The position numbers were made by a program, and so were the translations under genes. 15,520 nucleotides of DNA, from contig DAISWL010000015.1 in assembly GCA_036826375.1 (NCBI GenBank), forward strand, positions 1-15,520, in the 5' to 3' direction. The notes under the pieces are model-generated. The model did no database searches. It saw only the letters and a program-made list of their open reading frames with translations, and was not told the DNA's origin. This document shows positions 1 to 6,303 of the stretch, piece by piece. Positions within the stretch are counted from its first letter, which is position 1. Every line of letters starts with the position of its first letter. This DNA is from DAISWL01 sp036826375. GTDB lineage: Bacteria; Patescibacteriota; Saccharimonadia; Saccharimonadales; HK-STAS-PATE-42.

Positions 1-53
1 AGAGAAAGGGCTATTTAAAAGGTAGAGTGTCCTGATTGGGGGTTGAATTAAGC
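1..53. repeat. Left copy of a 53-bp terminal inverted repeat
   Basis: Bases 1-53 are the exact reverse complement of 15466-15518. Read outward, both ends give the same sequence, beginning GCTTAATTCAACCCCCAATC and continuing through CAGGACACTCTACC. Sequence just inside the repeat differs between the ends (GAGCTTAA versus AGGCTTAA), which marks the boundary. The CCCCCAA...GGACACT pattern resembles my memory of IS3-family terminal repeats, but no transposase is visible, so the family is only a guess. The repeat is also about the size of a typical assembly k-mer, so it may simply mark where a multi-copy element broke the contig. Confidence 0.85.
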
Positions 54-84
54 TCTAACATTTTAGCGTAATTATAAAATAATT

Positions 85-93
85 TGACATAAT
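85..93 (+). promoter_or_regulatory. Possible extended -10 promoter for the leucine leader
   Basis: TGA-CATAAT (85-93) fits the TGn-extended -10 form seen at other promoters in this window and matches five of six -10 consensus bases. It would start transcription near base 100, about 20 nt before the leader peptide ATG. No good -35 is seen. TATAAAAT at 73-80 is an alternative -10. Confidence 0.4.
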
Positions 94-119
94 CATCAAG
101 CTTTGTTAAGCTTAATGGT

Positions 120-167
120 ATGTTGAAAAACATCTTAAACTTGAACCTGCTGGAAAACGTTAATTAA
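120..167 (+). CDS. Leucine leader peptide of a transcription attenuator
   Basis: This is a 15-codon ORF reading MLKNILNLNLLENVN, with stop TAA at 165-167. Five of the 15 codons are Leu (TTG, TTA, TTG, CTG, CTG), and four of them cluster at codons 6-11. It lies upstream of a 2-isopropylmalate-synthase-like gene, where leucine leader peptides are classically found. The stop codon abuts the proposed antiterminator arm (168-175), which is the geometry needed for ribosome-controlled attenuation. A ribosome stalled on the Leu codons would leave 168-175 free, while one that reached the stop would cover it. No strong Shine-Dalgarno is visible. Function is inferred from codon content, RNA pairing and position. 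Confidence 0.78.
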   Translation: MLKNILNLNLLENVN

Positions 168-227
168 CGTCTGGGTTTTTAGTTTAAATAAATTAAGTTT
201 AATAAAAAAGATAAAGCCTCCCAGACG
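156..227 (+). promoter_or_regulatory. Antiterminator and competing hairpin of the leucine attenuator
   Basis: CGTCTGGG (168-175) is perfectly complementary to CCCAGACG (220-227). That second segment contains the end of the 5' arm, the loop and the first base of the 3' arm of the terminator at 217-232, so the two structures exclude each other. A competing upstream hairpin is available: ACGTT (157-161) pairs with AACGT (166-170), and AACC (144-147) can pair with GGTT (174-177). This reproduces the 1:2, 2:3, 3:4 layout of enteric leu/trp/his attenuators. The pairings were found by eye and no folding energy was computed. Confidence 0.75.
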
Positions 228-238
228 GGAGGTTTTTT
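217..238 (+). terminator. Intrinsic terminator of the leucine attenuator
   Basis: CCTCCC (217-222), loop AGAC, GGGAGG (227-232), then six T (233-238). The stem is a perfect 6 bp, and the A-run before it can extend pairing into the T tract. It ends only 12 nt before the ribosome binding site of the leuA-like gene, so it must be bypassed for that gene to be transcribed from the upstream promoter. Confidence 0.85.
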
Positions 239-260
239 GTAATATTAAAAAGGAGAAAGA

Positions 261-1742
261 ATGGGACAAGTAGACGTAGAACGAGGAGCAGAAGCATGCA
301 AAAACAGAGAAGTGCCAAATACTGGTGTTATCAAGTTTACAGATGCCACCCTCCGCGATGGCGAGCAATGTGGCGTTGCCGAAATATCAACCCAAAAACG
401 TGTTGAAGTATTTGATAGAATTATTTCTACCGGAATTGATGTTGTAGAAGTTGGTCATGGCGGCAACGAAACGGATTGGAATTTAGTGCAAGCGCTTGTT
501 GAGCACACTCGTCAGAATCCTTCAAAATATGAAGATATTAAAATTCAAATTCTTTTTGGATCTCAGCCGGATATAATTACCAAGCGTGTCGATAGATTAG
601 CTAAATTATTAACTAATAAGGAAAAAGATAAGTTTGTTTTTCACGTTTACGATAGAGAAGATGAACACTTAAGAGGCTTAGCCACTGAAGAATATAGTCG
701 TGAAGAATCAGCCGATAAAGTGGCTGCTGGAATCGCCATAGCCAGAGAACGTGGTTTTAGAAACTTTTCTATATCTGGCGAAGGCTCAACTGGTAGTACG
801 CCGGAGCAGGCAGCTGAATTCTACAATAGAGTTATAGCGAAAGTCTTTGAAAAAAATCCAGAAGAAATTGAATATTTTAATGTTAATCTAGCCAATACTT
901 ACGGCAAAACTATGGGTGAAGATACTGCGTGGGATAGACAAAGTTTTACTAGCTTTACACAATCAGTTAGAAGAGCCGCTCAGTTAGCAGGTAGAAAAGA
1001 ACCCTTGAGCTTAAGTGTCCATTCTCATAATGATCATGGAACTGCTGTTGGCTCATCTACAATGGCGCTTGAATGTGGGTTTGATAGAGTTGAAGGAACC
1101 GTGTTCGGTATGGGTGAGAGGATCGGCAACGTTGCACTTTGCGATGTTATGTTAAACTTAACCGAACGCGCCAGGGAATCTGTTCAAAACCAAGCCGGCT
1201 TCTTCGCCGGAAGAGTTGTTTGCAGCAAATTAGTTGAGGGAGTTGGTAATTGGCATGAAGTTTGCCAAGAAATTGCCGAGTTATATTCATTTAAGAATAG
1301 GGGGGAACACGACGCTTTCTTTGAACTTAAAAGAAGAACAGCCGAAAGCAACCCTGATATTATTATAACAACCGAAGCTTTCAGGCGCTTACACGCTACC
1401 GCCTTCGGCAACCCTTCGGCTTTTGAAGCTGGCTCTGGGCCGCACGATCATGGAACTAAAGGACATTTAGAGAACCCGGAGCGGACTCCGGGCTGGCAAC
1501 AGTACCTATATTCTTCTATGGTCAGGGCTATAATGGGAGATCCTAAAGCCCAAAGAGTACTAGCTTTCGATCCTAAATTAGCAGAAGAAATCACTTTAAA
1601 TAAACATACCGGTGGAGGTTCAACAGCAAAAATAACCAAGGGGGAAGTTAATTTTGCCAGTGAAGAGGCCTACGATAGAGCCCGGGCAGATGCGAAAAGA
1701 TTAGTGGGAGCTATTAAGCGAAGGATGGGAGCAGAGAATTAA
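261..1742 (+). CDS. 2-isopropylmalate synthase-like acyltransferase (DRE-TIM family) without the regulatory domain
   Basis: This 493-residue enzyme belongs to the DRE-TIM metallolyase family, which condenses acetyl-CoA with a 2-oxoacid (isopropylmalate, citramalate and homocitrate synthases). The DRE signature TLRDGEQ is at residues 30-36, the metal motif HSHNDH at 254-259 (canonical enzymes usually have HxHND followed by L or another residue), and GMGERIGN at 283-290. A linker subdomain follows with SGPHDHGTKG near residue 395 and KHTGGGS near 448, like the SGxHxxxxxK and KHSGR motifs of LeuA. Only about 45 residues come after that, so the leucine-binding LeuA dimer domain is absent. AGGAG at 251-255 supports the ATG at 261. 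The leucine attenuator upstream suggests leucine control at the RNA level. Only one copy of the dispersed 9-mer lies inside. Family is confident; the exact substrate is not. Confidence 0.8.
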   Translation: MGQVDVERGAEACKNREVPNTGVIKFTDATLRDGEQCGVAEISTQKRVEVFDRIISTGIDVVEVGHGGNETDWNLVQALVEHTRQNPSKYEDIKIQILFGSQPDIITKRVDRLAKLLTNKEKDKFVFHVYDREDEHLRGLATEEYSREESADKVAAGIAIARERGFRNFSISGEGSTGSTPEQAAEFYNRVIAKVFEKNPEEIEYFNVNLANTYGKTMGEDTAWDRQSFTSFTQSVRRAAQLAGRKEPLSLSVHSHNDHGTAVGSSTMALECGFDRVEGTVFGMGERIGNVALCDVMLNLTERARESVQNQAGFFAGRVVCSKLVEGVGNWHEVCQEIAELYSFKNRGEHDAFFELKRRTAESNPDIIITTEAFRRLHATAFGNPSAFEAGSGPHDHGTKGHLENPERTPGWQQYLYSSMVRAIMGDPKAQRVLAFDPKLAEEITLNKHTGGGSTAKITKGEVNFASEEAYDRARADAKRLVGAIKRRMGAEN

Positions 1743-1821
1743 ACATTAGGGTTTTAGATGCTTATCTTCTATGTTAAACTAAACTTAATAATTTTATTTA
1801 AACTAGAAAGAAGGTCATTAG

Positions 1822-2175
1822 ATGGATCAAAACAATAATAATAATAATAACAATTATAACAATAATAATGAACAGCCGAACAATGGCCCTATGAATATGC
1901 CGCCAATCGTTAATCAACCAGTAGCTCCGCAGATGACCCAAGCTAAAACTAACACAATGGCAATTCTTTCTTTAGTTTTTGCATTTATCTTTTCGCCACT
2001 AGGAATAGTTTTTGGAGCAATCGGCCTTAATCAGATTAAAAAAACTGGAGAAGAAGGCAAAGGGCTAGCAATTGCCGGATTAATAACTTCGTCTATATTT
2101 ACTCTAATAGGATTTATATATGTGGTAATAGCTGTTATGGCTGTTATTTCAGCCGCTTCTTCGTCTAGCTACTAG
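1822..2175 (+). CDS. DUF4190-like small membrane protein with Asn-rich N-terminus
   Basis: 117 residues. Residues 4-16 are almost all Asn, residues 17-40 are rich in Pro, Asn and Gln, and two hydrophobic helices follow (about 45-65 and 80-108). They are separated by a loop containing LNQIKKTGEEGKGLAIAG. That loop and helix arrangement resembles the DUF4190 family, whose function is unknown. The Asn-rich end is probably disordered and cytoplasmic. AAGG at 1811-1814 lies 7 nt before the ATG. It sits 79 nt after the leuA-like gene and 29 nt before ridA, so co-transcription is plausible, but nothing links it to amino-acid metabolism. Confidence 0.65.
   Translation: MDQNNNNNNNNYNNNNEQPNNGPMNMPPIVNQPVAPQMTQAKTNTMAILSLVFAFIFSPLGIVFGAIGLNQIKKTGEEGKGLAIAGLITSSIFTLIGFIYVVIAVMAVISAASSSSY
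1831..1869 (+). repeat. AAT/AAC trinucleotide tract encoding poly-Asn
   Basis: Thirteen consecutive codons are AAC, five AAT, AAC, AAT, TAT, AAC, three AAT. Copy-number change in such a tract would be in frame and alter only the length of the Asn run. Confidence 0.9.
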
Positions 2176-2204
2176 ACCAGAAATCATAAAAATAAACCGA
2201 GCTT

Positions 2205-2582
2205 ATGAACAAGCAAACTAAGGTTTTTGGCCCATATAGCCCAATTCGGCGAGCTGGCGACATCTTTTTTATTGCCGGCCAAGTTGGGGTAGATGAAAAC
2301 TCAAACGCTCCAGAGGAGTTTGAGAATCAGTTTGAATTTGTAATAGAAAATCTTAAACAGGTTTTGGCATCTGAGAGCTTAAGTTTAGGCGATGTTATTA
2401 ATGTAAGAGTTTATTTAACCGATATCGCCAACTTTGTAGAACTTAATCATCTTTTTGAAAGATACTTCAGCGGCATATCTCCTAGCCGTGAATGCGTGGA
2501 AGTTAGCGCTTTGCCACCAGTTGCCAAAAATGGTGTTAAACTTAAGGTTGAGATGAGTGCCGTTGCCATTAAAAAACTGTAA
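2205..2582 (+). CDS. ridA: RidA-family enamine/imine deaminase
   Basis: 125 residues, the usual RidA length. Recognisable motifs are GPYSP near the N-terminus, FIAGQVGVD, ENLKQVLA, VYLTD, PSRECVEV (the Arg corresponds to the substrate carboxylate-binding Arg) and a C-terminal VEMSAVA with the conserved Glu. RidA proteins hydrolyse 2-aminoacrylate and 2-aminocrotonate, the reactive enamines released by threonine/serine dehydratases. The next gene is such a dehydratase, 27 nt away. There is a small insertion, VAKNGVK, before the last strand compared with E. coli RidA. No clear Shine-Dalgarno precedes the ATG, so translation may be coupled or start weakly. Confidence 0.88.
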   Translation: MNKQTKVFGPYSPIRRAGDIFFIAGQVGVDENSNAPEEFENQFEFVIENLKQVLASESLSLGDVINVRVYLTDIANFVELNHLFERYFSGISPSRECVEVSALPPVAKNGVKLKVEMSAVAIKKL

Positions 2583-2609
2583 TATTTAATTATCGAGAAT
2601 GTGATACTT

Positions 2610-4130
2610 ATGAATAATCTATTAAACTTAATTAAAAATTCTAAGGTTTATGATTCAGTTGAACCAACTCCGCTAGTAAAAGCTGAAAATCTTAGCCTTG
2701 AGTTTAATTGTAGCATCTATTTAAAGCGGGAGGATCAAACCCTGGTTCACAGTTTTAAAATCCGTGGCGCCTATAACAAGATGGCTCATCTTTCAAAACA
2801 AGAAAGAGCTAAAGGTGTAATTTGTGCAAGTGCTGGGAATCATGCCCAAGGCGTAGCCTATTCTGCTAATAAACTTAAGCTTAAAGCTACAATAGTAATG
2901 CCAGCCACCACTCCGGAAATTAAGGTTGAAGCCGTAAAAAGATACGGAGCCAAAGTAATACTATTCGGCGATAGCTACTCGGAAGCTGGTGAAGAGGCCA
3001 AACGCCTACAAAAACAGCTAAACTTAACCTATATTCACCCGTTTGATGACGAGCTAGTGATAGCCGGGCAGGGAACGATAGCGCTAGAATTATTAAACCA
3101 ACTACCGACTGTAACTCATATTTTTGTACCGGTTGGTGGTGGCGGATTGCTGGCGGGCATCTTAAGCTTAATTAAAAGCGAAAAACCAAGTGTAAAAGTA
3201 ATTGCTGTGGAGCCCGAAGATTCAAACTGCCTGCAATCTGCGCTCAAAGCTGGTAAGCCGGTAGAGCTTAATCATGTTGGAATTTTTGCCGATGGAGTGG
3301 CCGTAAAGCAAATCGGCACAAAAACATTTGAAATTATTAAAGGCAAAATCGACGGTTCTATAACTGTTAATAACGATGAAATATCGCTGGCAATAAAGCA
3401 GATTTTCAATGAAACTAGAAGCTTGGTTGAACCCGCAGGCGCCTTAAGTTTAGCTGGAATTCTTAAGTTTAAAGATGAATTTAAGCCAGATGACCGGGTT
3501 GTGGCAATTGTTAGCGGTGCTAATATTGCTTTTGAGCGGCTGCAATTTATTACTGAAAGAACAATGCTGGCCAGCGGGAAAGAACTACTCCTAGGCATTA
3601 AGCTTAATGAAAAACCCGGAAGTTTAAAGAAACTACTAAAAGAAGTTATCAAAAAACGTAACATTACCGATTTTTCATACCGAAAAGATGATGCTGATAC
3701 CGCCGAAATTATGGTTGGTATTCAAATTAAAGATGATGCTGACGCCCAAAAGTTTAAACAAAATCTACTTAAGTTTAACTATCAATTTGAAGATTTATCT
3801 GATAATGATTTAGCCATAACCCACCTGCGTCACATGGCCGGAGGAGGCAATTTAAACCCTATTGTAACTAAAAATTCTGAGGAGCAATTCATAGATTGTG
3901 CCTTCCCTGAAAGGCCGGGAGCTCTGGCTGAATTTTTAAGCAAAATGAGTGGTGAATGGAATATCAGTTTGTTTCATTACCGTGGCTTAGGTGGAGATAC
4001 TGGCAAGGTTTTAATTGGCGTTGAAGTTCCGCTTGATGACAGCCTTAAGTTTAATCAGTTTATTGAGAGGTTGAATGAGGGTGGATTTAGAGCCATTAAC
4101 AAGACTGACTATCGAGTGAACCAACTCTAA
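2610..4130 (+). CDS. ilvA: Biosynthetic threonine ammonia-lyase (threonine dehydratase) with two ACT-like domains
   Basis: 506 residues from the ATG at 2610. A GTG at 2601 is in frame, but the ATG gives the conserved N-terminus and leaves GAGAA (2595-2599) at workable spacing. The PLP domain has SFKIRGA with Schiff-base Lys50, SAGNHAQG, the GGGGLLAG phosphate loop and SGAN. Two ACT-like regulatory units follow, containing KPGSLKKLL...SYRKDD and ERPGALAEFL...FHYRG, parallel to E. coli IlvA (514 aa). In that family they bind Ile/Val. It converts threonine to 2-oxobutanoate, the first step to isoleucine. Adjacent ridA fits enamine disposal. The gene holds about ten copies of the dispersed 9-mer, the densest in the window. 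Its 3' end overlaps the convergent GGDEF gene by 35 bp. Confidence 0.92.
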   Translation: MNNLLNLIKNSKVYDSVEPTPLVKAENLSLEFNCSIYLKREDQTLVHSFKIRGAYNKMAHLSKQERAKGVICASAGNHAQGVAYSANKLKLKATIVMPATTPEIKVEAVKRYGAKVILFGDSYSEAGEEAKRLQKQLNLTYIHPFDDELVIAGQGTIALELLNQLPTVTHIFVPVGGGGLLAGILSLIKSEKPSVKVIAVEPEDSNCLQSALKAGKPVELNHVGIFADGVAVKQIGTKTFEIIKGKIDGSITVNNDEISLAIKQIFNETRSLVEPAGALSLAGILKFKDEFKPDDRVVAIVSGANIAFERLQFITERTMLASGKELLLGIKLNEKPGSLKKLLKEVIKKRNITDFSYRKDDADTAEIMVGIQIKDDADAQKFKQNLLKFNYQFEDLSDNDLAITHLRHMAGGGNLNPIVTKNSEEQFIDCAFPERPGALAEFLSKMSGEWNISLFHYRGLGGDTGKVLIGVEVPLDDSLKFNQFIERLNEGGFRAINKTDYRVNQL

Positions 4131-4938
4131 TAGATACCTCAAGAACTAAGATGTGAACATCGCCGTTAGACGGTGCCCCCCTCCTTCCTTTAGAACTCTC
4201 CTTGCTCGCGTTAACCATTCTATCCGCATACCCAATGGCACCATTTATAGCTTCTAATATTGTTACCCCTGCTTCAGTCGATTCCATCTCGGTTACAATG
4301 AGGCGGGTATCACCAATAGTGGCGCCCATTTTAGGGTCAGCCCCACTACTATCATTAATTTTCATAAATATTCTCCCGATGTCCTGTTTAAATTGATCCC
4401 ATTTGTCTTCGTTATCGGGGATATAAACGATAAACTCGTCACCGCTCCTCCTGCAGGCTAAACCCCCCAACTCTGTACCCAGCAATTGGAGCTCTAAACC
4501 GAGTGGAGCCAGAAAATTGTCATCAACAAATTCATGCCCCAGAGCATCGTTAAGAGCCTTAAAGCCATCTAAATCTATAAAAAGAATGTGACCAGATTGG
4601 TCGCTTAACAGTTTTGGGGTAATCTCTTTAACCCAAAATTCTAATTCTGGTAAACCGGTTAAATTATCATGATTGTTTTTATACTCTGCTAAATCAGTTA
4701 ATGCTTCTTGCGCGTATTGTAGCCTTAACAACCTGGCGAGTATGTTTTCTCTTGCCATTTCCTGCCCATATTCTTCTTCTACGGTAGTACTTACCATTTC
4801 CCGTGGATTTAACTCGTGACCCGCAAGTTTAGCCAAAGCTAAAAAGCCTAAAAAATTAGCCTTGGTGGTCTCGGCATCTGTAGAATCAGAATCGTTCAAT
4901 GTAGCTTCTGGCTGATTGCAGGTTGGTTTTGGTTCCAT
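4096..4938 (-). CDS. GGDEF-domain protein, putative soluble diguanylate cyclase
   Basis: 280 residues. The N-terminal 85 or so are helical and charged, with no membrane segment or signal peptide. A GGDEF domain follows: DNLTGLPE (91-98), the metal-binding strand FIDLDGFKALND (120-131) with GHEFVDD after it, and the signature SGDEF at 165-169. S/A/GGDEF variants are generally compatible with catalysis. No RxxD inhibitory site is visible in the usual place five residues before the signature. The late motif usually written ADxALYxAKxxGRN reads ADRMVNASKESSKGRRG, which is divergent. It is convergent with ilvA, overlapping 35 bp. It contains no full copy of the dispersed 9-mer, unlike its neighbours, which hints at recent acquisition. 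Cyclase activity is inferred. Confidence 0.82.
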   Translation of the reverse strand: MEPKPTCNQPEATLNDSDSTDAETTKANFLGFLALAKLAGHELNPREMVSTTVEEEYGQEMARENILARLLRLQYAQEALTDLAEYKNNHDNLTGLPELEFWVKEITPKLLSDQSGHILFIDLDGFKALNDALGHEFVDDNFLAPLGLELQLLGTELGGLACRRSGDEFIVYIPDNEDKWDQFKQDIGRIFMKINDSSGADPKMGATIGDTRLIVTEMESTEAGVTILEAINGAIGYADRMVNASKESSKGRRGAPSNGDVHILVLEVSIRVGSLDSQSC

Positions 4939-5035
4939 GTTTAGGATTGATTGGTTTATTACTAGCTAAGTCTGCAGTCACAAGCGACTAAATAAATGAC
5001 TAGACCTCAAACGCTAACTTAATTTATTAATTCAA

Positions 5036-5065
5036 TTAATAACATATATAATTGACTTTTGTCAA
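5036..5065 (-). promoter_or_regulatory. Candidate promoter for the GGDEF gene
   Basis: Read on the minus strand, TTGACA (5065-5060) is followed after 18 nt by TATTAA (5041-5036) with TGT directly upstream. It would start transcription near 5030, giving a 5' untranslated region of about 90 nt. The TTGAC-TTTT-GTCAA inverted repeat (5052-5065) lies in the space between this promoter and the divergent rplJ promoter. Confidence 0.45.
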
Positions 5066-5066
5066 G

Positions 5067-5095
5067 TTGTTTTTTCATCTAACTTCTGGTAAACT
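5067..5095 (+). promoter_or_regulatory. rplJ-rplL promoter with extended -10
   Basis: TTGTTT (5067-5072), a 17-nt spacer and TAAACT (5090-5095), with TGG directly before the -10. Predicted start is about 5102, giving a leader of about 195 nt ahead of rplJ that contains the L10-leader-like structure. Confidence 0.55.
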
Positions 5096-5107
5096 AAATT
5101 TAAGTTC

Positions 5108-5170
5108 GTTTTGCTGAAGATAGCGAGCGTAAATAATCTTTATTATTTACATAATTCGCCGAGGTAAAAT
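5108..5170 (+). promoter_or_regulatory. Ribosomal protein L10 leader (autogenous regulation site)
   Basis: A perfect 9-bp hairpin, GTAAATAAT (5129-5137) with ATTATTTAC (5142-5150), is closed below an internal loop by GCGA (5123-5126) with TCGC (5156-5159). The 5' side reads TGAAGATAGCGA and the 3' side TTCGCCGAGGT. The purine-rich AGA...CCGAGG flanks of such a hairpin are the hallmark of the kink-turn L10 leader, where the L10(L12) complex binds its own mRNA. Position upstream of rplJ agrees. Identified by eye, not with a covariance model. Confidence 0.72.
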
Positions 5171-5192
5171 AATAAATTAACGTTTATATTTT

Positions 5193-5238
5193 AATCTCAG
5201 TTTTCAGCTTTAAGTTTAGCAAAAAATTGAGATTTTTT
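5193..5238 (+). terminator. Terminator-like hairpin in the rplJ leader
   Basis: AATCTCA (5193-5199) pairs with TGAGATT (5228-5234), and T5233-T5238 form a T-run. The 28-nt apical part contains a copy of the dispersed 9-mer and can fold further (AGC/GCT). It lies between the L10-binding structure and the rplJ ribosome binding site, where Gram-positive L10 leaders also carry an attenuator. The stem is AT-rich and modest, so strength is uncertain. Confidence 0.5.
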
Positions 5239-5296
5239 AATGTAAAACGAATTGGTCGAAGAAATCACTAAAATCTTATTTTTAAGAGGAGAAAAA

Positions 5297-5821
5297 GTGG
5301 CAATTTCAAAACAAACTAAACAGGATCAGGTAGCAGCTTTAGTGGCAATACTAAGCGGTGCCAAGGGTTCGGCTTTCGCTGGCTATGCGGGTTTAACCGT
5401 GGCAGATCTTCAAGATTTAAGAAGAAAAGCCAAAGAAACCAACGTTAAAATTAAAGTAGTAAAAAACCGTTTAGTGCGTGTGGCTCTAAGCCAAGTAGAA
5501 AACATGAAAGATGTTGACACTAGCGCCCTAACTGGTCAATTACTCTACGCTTTTAGCGCTGATGACGAAGTAGCCCCTGCGCAAATTCTATTCAATTTCG
5601 CTAAAACTAACCCCAACTTGGTTCTTACCGGAGGTATTAGCCCAGAAGGTAAAGTGCTTAGCGACGGAGATGTTAAAATTCTGGCTGAGCTACCAAGCAA
5701 AGATGTCCAAATAGCTGGCGTAGTTAATACGCTATTGAGTCAGGTTACCGGAATGGTGAATGCACTCGGTGGTAATTTGGGTGGATTAGTTCAAGCGTTA
5801 GAAGCAAAAGCATCTAACTAA
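5297..5821 (+). CDS. rplJ: Large ribosomal subunit protein L10 (uL10)
   Basis: 174 residues from GTG 5297, reading MAISKQTKQDQV at the start. An upstream in-frame TTG at 5252 is open, but AGAGGAG at 5285-5291 sits 5 nt before the GTG and the shorter product begins where L10 proteins usually begin. Typical L10 features are FAGYAGLTVADLQDLRRKAKE, IKVVKNRLVRVAL, LVLTGGI and the C-terminal helix LVQALEAKAS that binds L7/L12 dimers. It forms the base of the ribosomal stalk. rplL follows after 29 nt. Expression is probably fed back through the leader RNA upstream. The coding part has no copy of the dispersed 9-mer, probably because the sequence is constrained. Confidence 0.95.
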   Translation: MAISKQTKQDQVAALVAILSGAKGSAFAGYAGLTVADLQDLRRKAKETNVKIKVVKNRLVRVALSQVENMKDVDTSALTGQLLYAFSADDEVAPAQILFNFAKTNPNLVLTGGISPEGKVLSDGDVKILAELPSKDVQIAGVVNTLLSQVTGMVNALGGNLGGLVQALEAKASN

Positions 5822-5850
5822 TTTTTAAGTTTAATAAAAGGAGAATACTA

Positions 5851-6228
5851 ATGGCAGATGTCAAAAAACTAGCTGAAGAGCTAACAAAACTAACAGTTCT
5901 AGAAGTAAAAGAACTAAGCGATATTTTAAAAGATGAATACGGCATTGAACCTGCTGCTGCAGCTGTTGCAGTTGCCGGCCCAGCCGCTGGTGGCGAAGCC
6001 GCTGCAGCTGATGAAAAAAGTGAATACACTGTAATGCTTAAAGATGCAGGCGCTCAAAAAGTTGCTGTCATTAAAGCCGTTAAAGAAATCACTGGCTTAG
6101 GCCTTGGTGAGGCTAAAGCTATTGTAGATGAAGCCCCTAAAGCTGTAAAAGAAGGCATCAGCAAAGATGACGCTGAAGCTGCTAAAAAAGCTTTAGAAGC
6201 TGCCGGTGCAACTGTAGAACTAGTTTAA
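5851..6228 (+). CDS. rplL: Large ribosomal subunit protein L7/L12 (bL12)
   Basis: 125 residues, standard length. The N-terminal dimerisation helix region (about 1-33) is followed by an Ala/Gly/Pro-rich hinge (about 34-54) and the C-terminal domain with EYTVMLKDAGAQKVAVIKAVKEITGLGLGEAK and the conserved VKEG...AEAAKKALEAAGA end that recruits translation factors. AAGGAG (5838-5843) lies 7 nt before the ATG. It is the distal gene of the rplJ-rplL operon and is followed by a strong terminator. Copies of the 9-mer sit directly before (5825) and at its stop codon (6225), none inside. Confidence 0.97.
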   Translation: MADVKKLAEELTKLTVLEVKELSDILKDEYGIEPAAAAVAVAGPAAGGEAAAADEKSEYTVMLKDAGAQKVAVIKAVKEITGLGLGEAKAIVDEAPKAVKEGISKDDAEAAKKALEAAGATVELV

Positions 6229-6243
6229 GTTTAATTAAACTCT

Positions 6244-6288
6244 AACTAATAAAAACACCTCTACTCACCAGAGGTGTTTTTATTAGTT
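6244..6288. terminator. Bidirectional terminator after rplL
   Basis: A perfect 19-bp inverted repeat: AACTAATAAAAACACCTCT (6244-6262), a 7-nt loop, and its complement (6270-6288). GC-rich pairs are at the loop end, and A-rich/T-rich flanks suit termination on both strands. It separates rplL from the convergent ORF at 6304. Confidence 0.92.
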
Positions 6289-6303
6289 AAAAATGAGTAA
6301 GGC

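Noticed and set aside
135..368. 77-aa minus-strand ORF at the start
   Set aside because: It lies opposite the leucine leader, terminator and leuA-like start; its codons mirror those elements and it is low complexity (Phe/Ser-rich).
2601..2609. GTG start for ilvA
   Set aside because: The ATG at 2610 has better spacing to GAGAA and gives the expected N-terminus.
3272..3664. 130-aa minus-strand ORF inside ilvA
   Set aside because: Antisense shadow of a well-conserved enzyme, Ser/Leu/Ile-rich, no Shine-Dalgarno or family motif.
5252..5296. Longer rplJ start at TTG 5252
   Set aside because: The GTG at 5297 has AGAGGAG at ideal spacing and gives the normal L10 N-terminus; the extension lies in the leader RNA.
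5814..6029. 71-aa minus-strand ORF over rplL
   Set aside because: Ala/Ser-rich mirror of the L7/L12 hinge; rplL is certain on the other strand.
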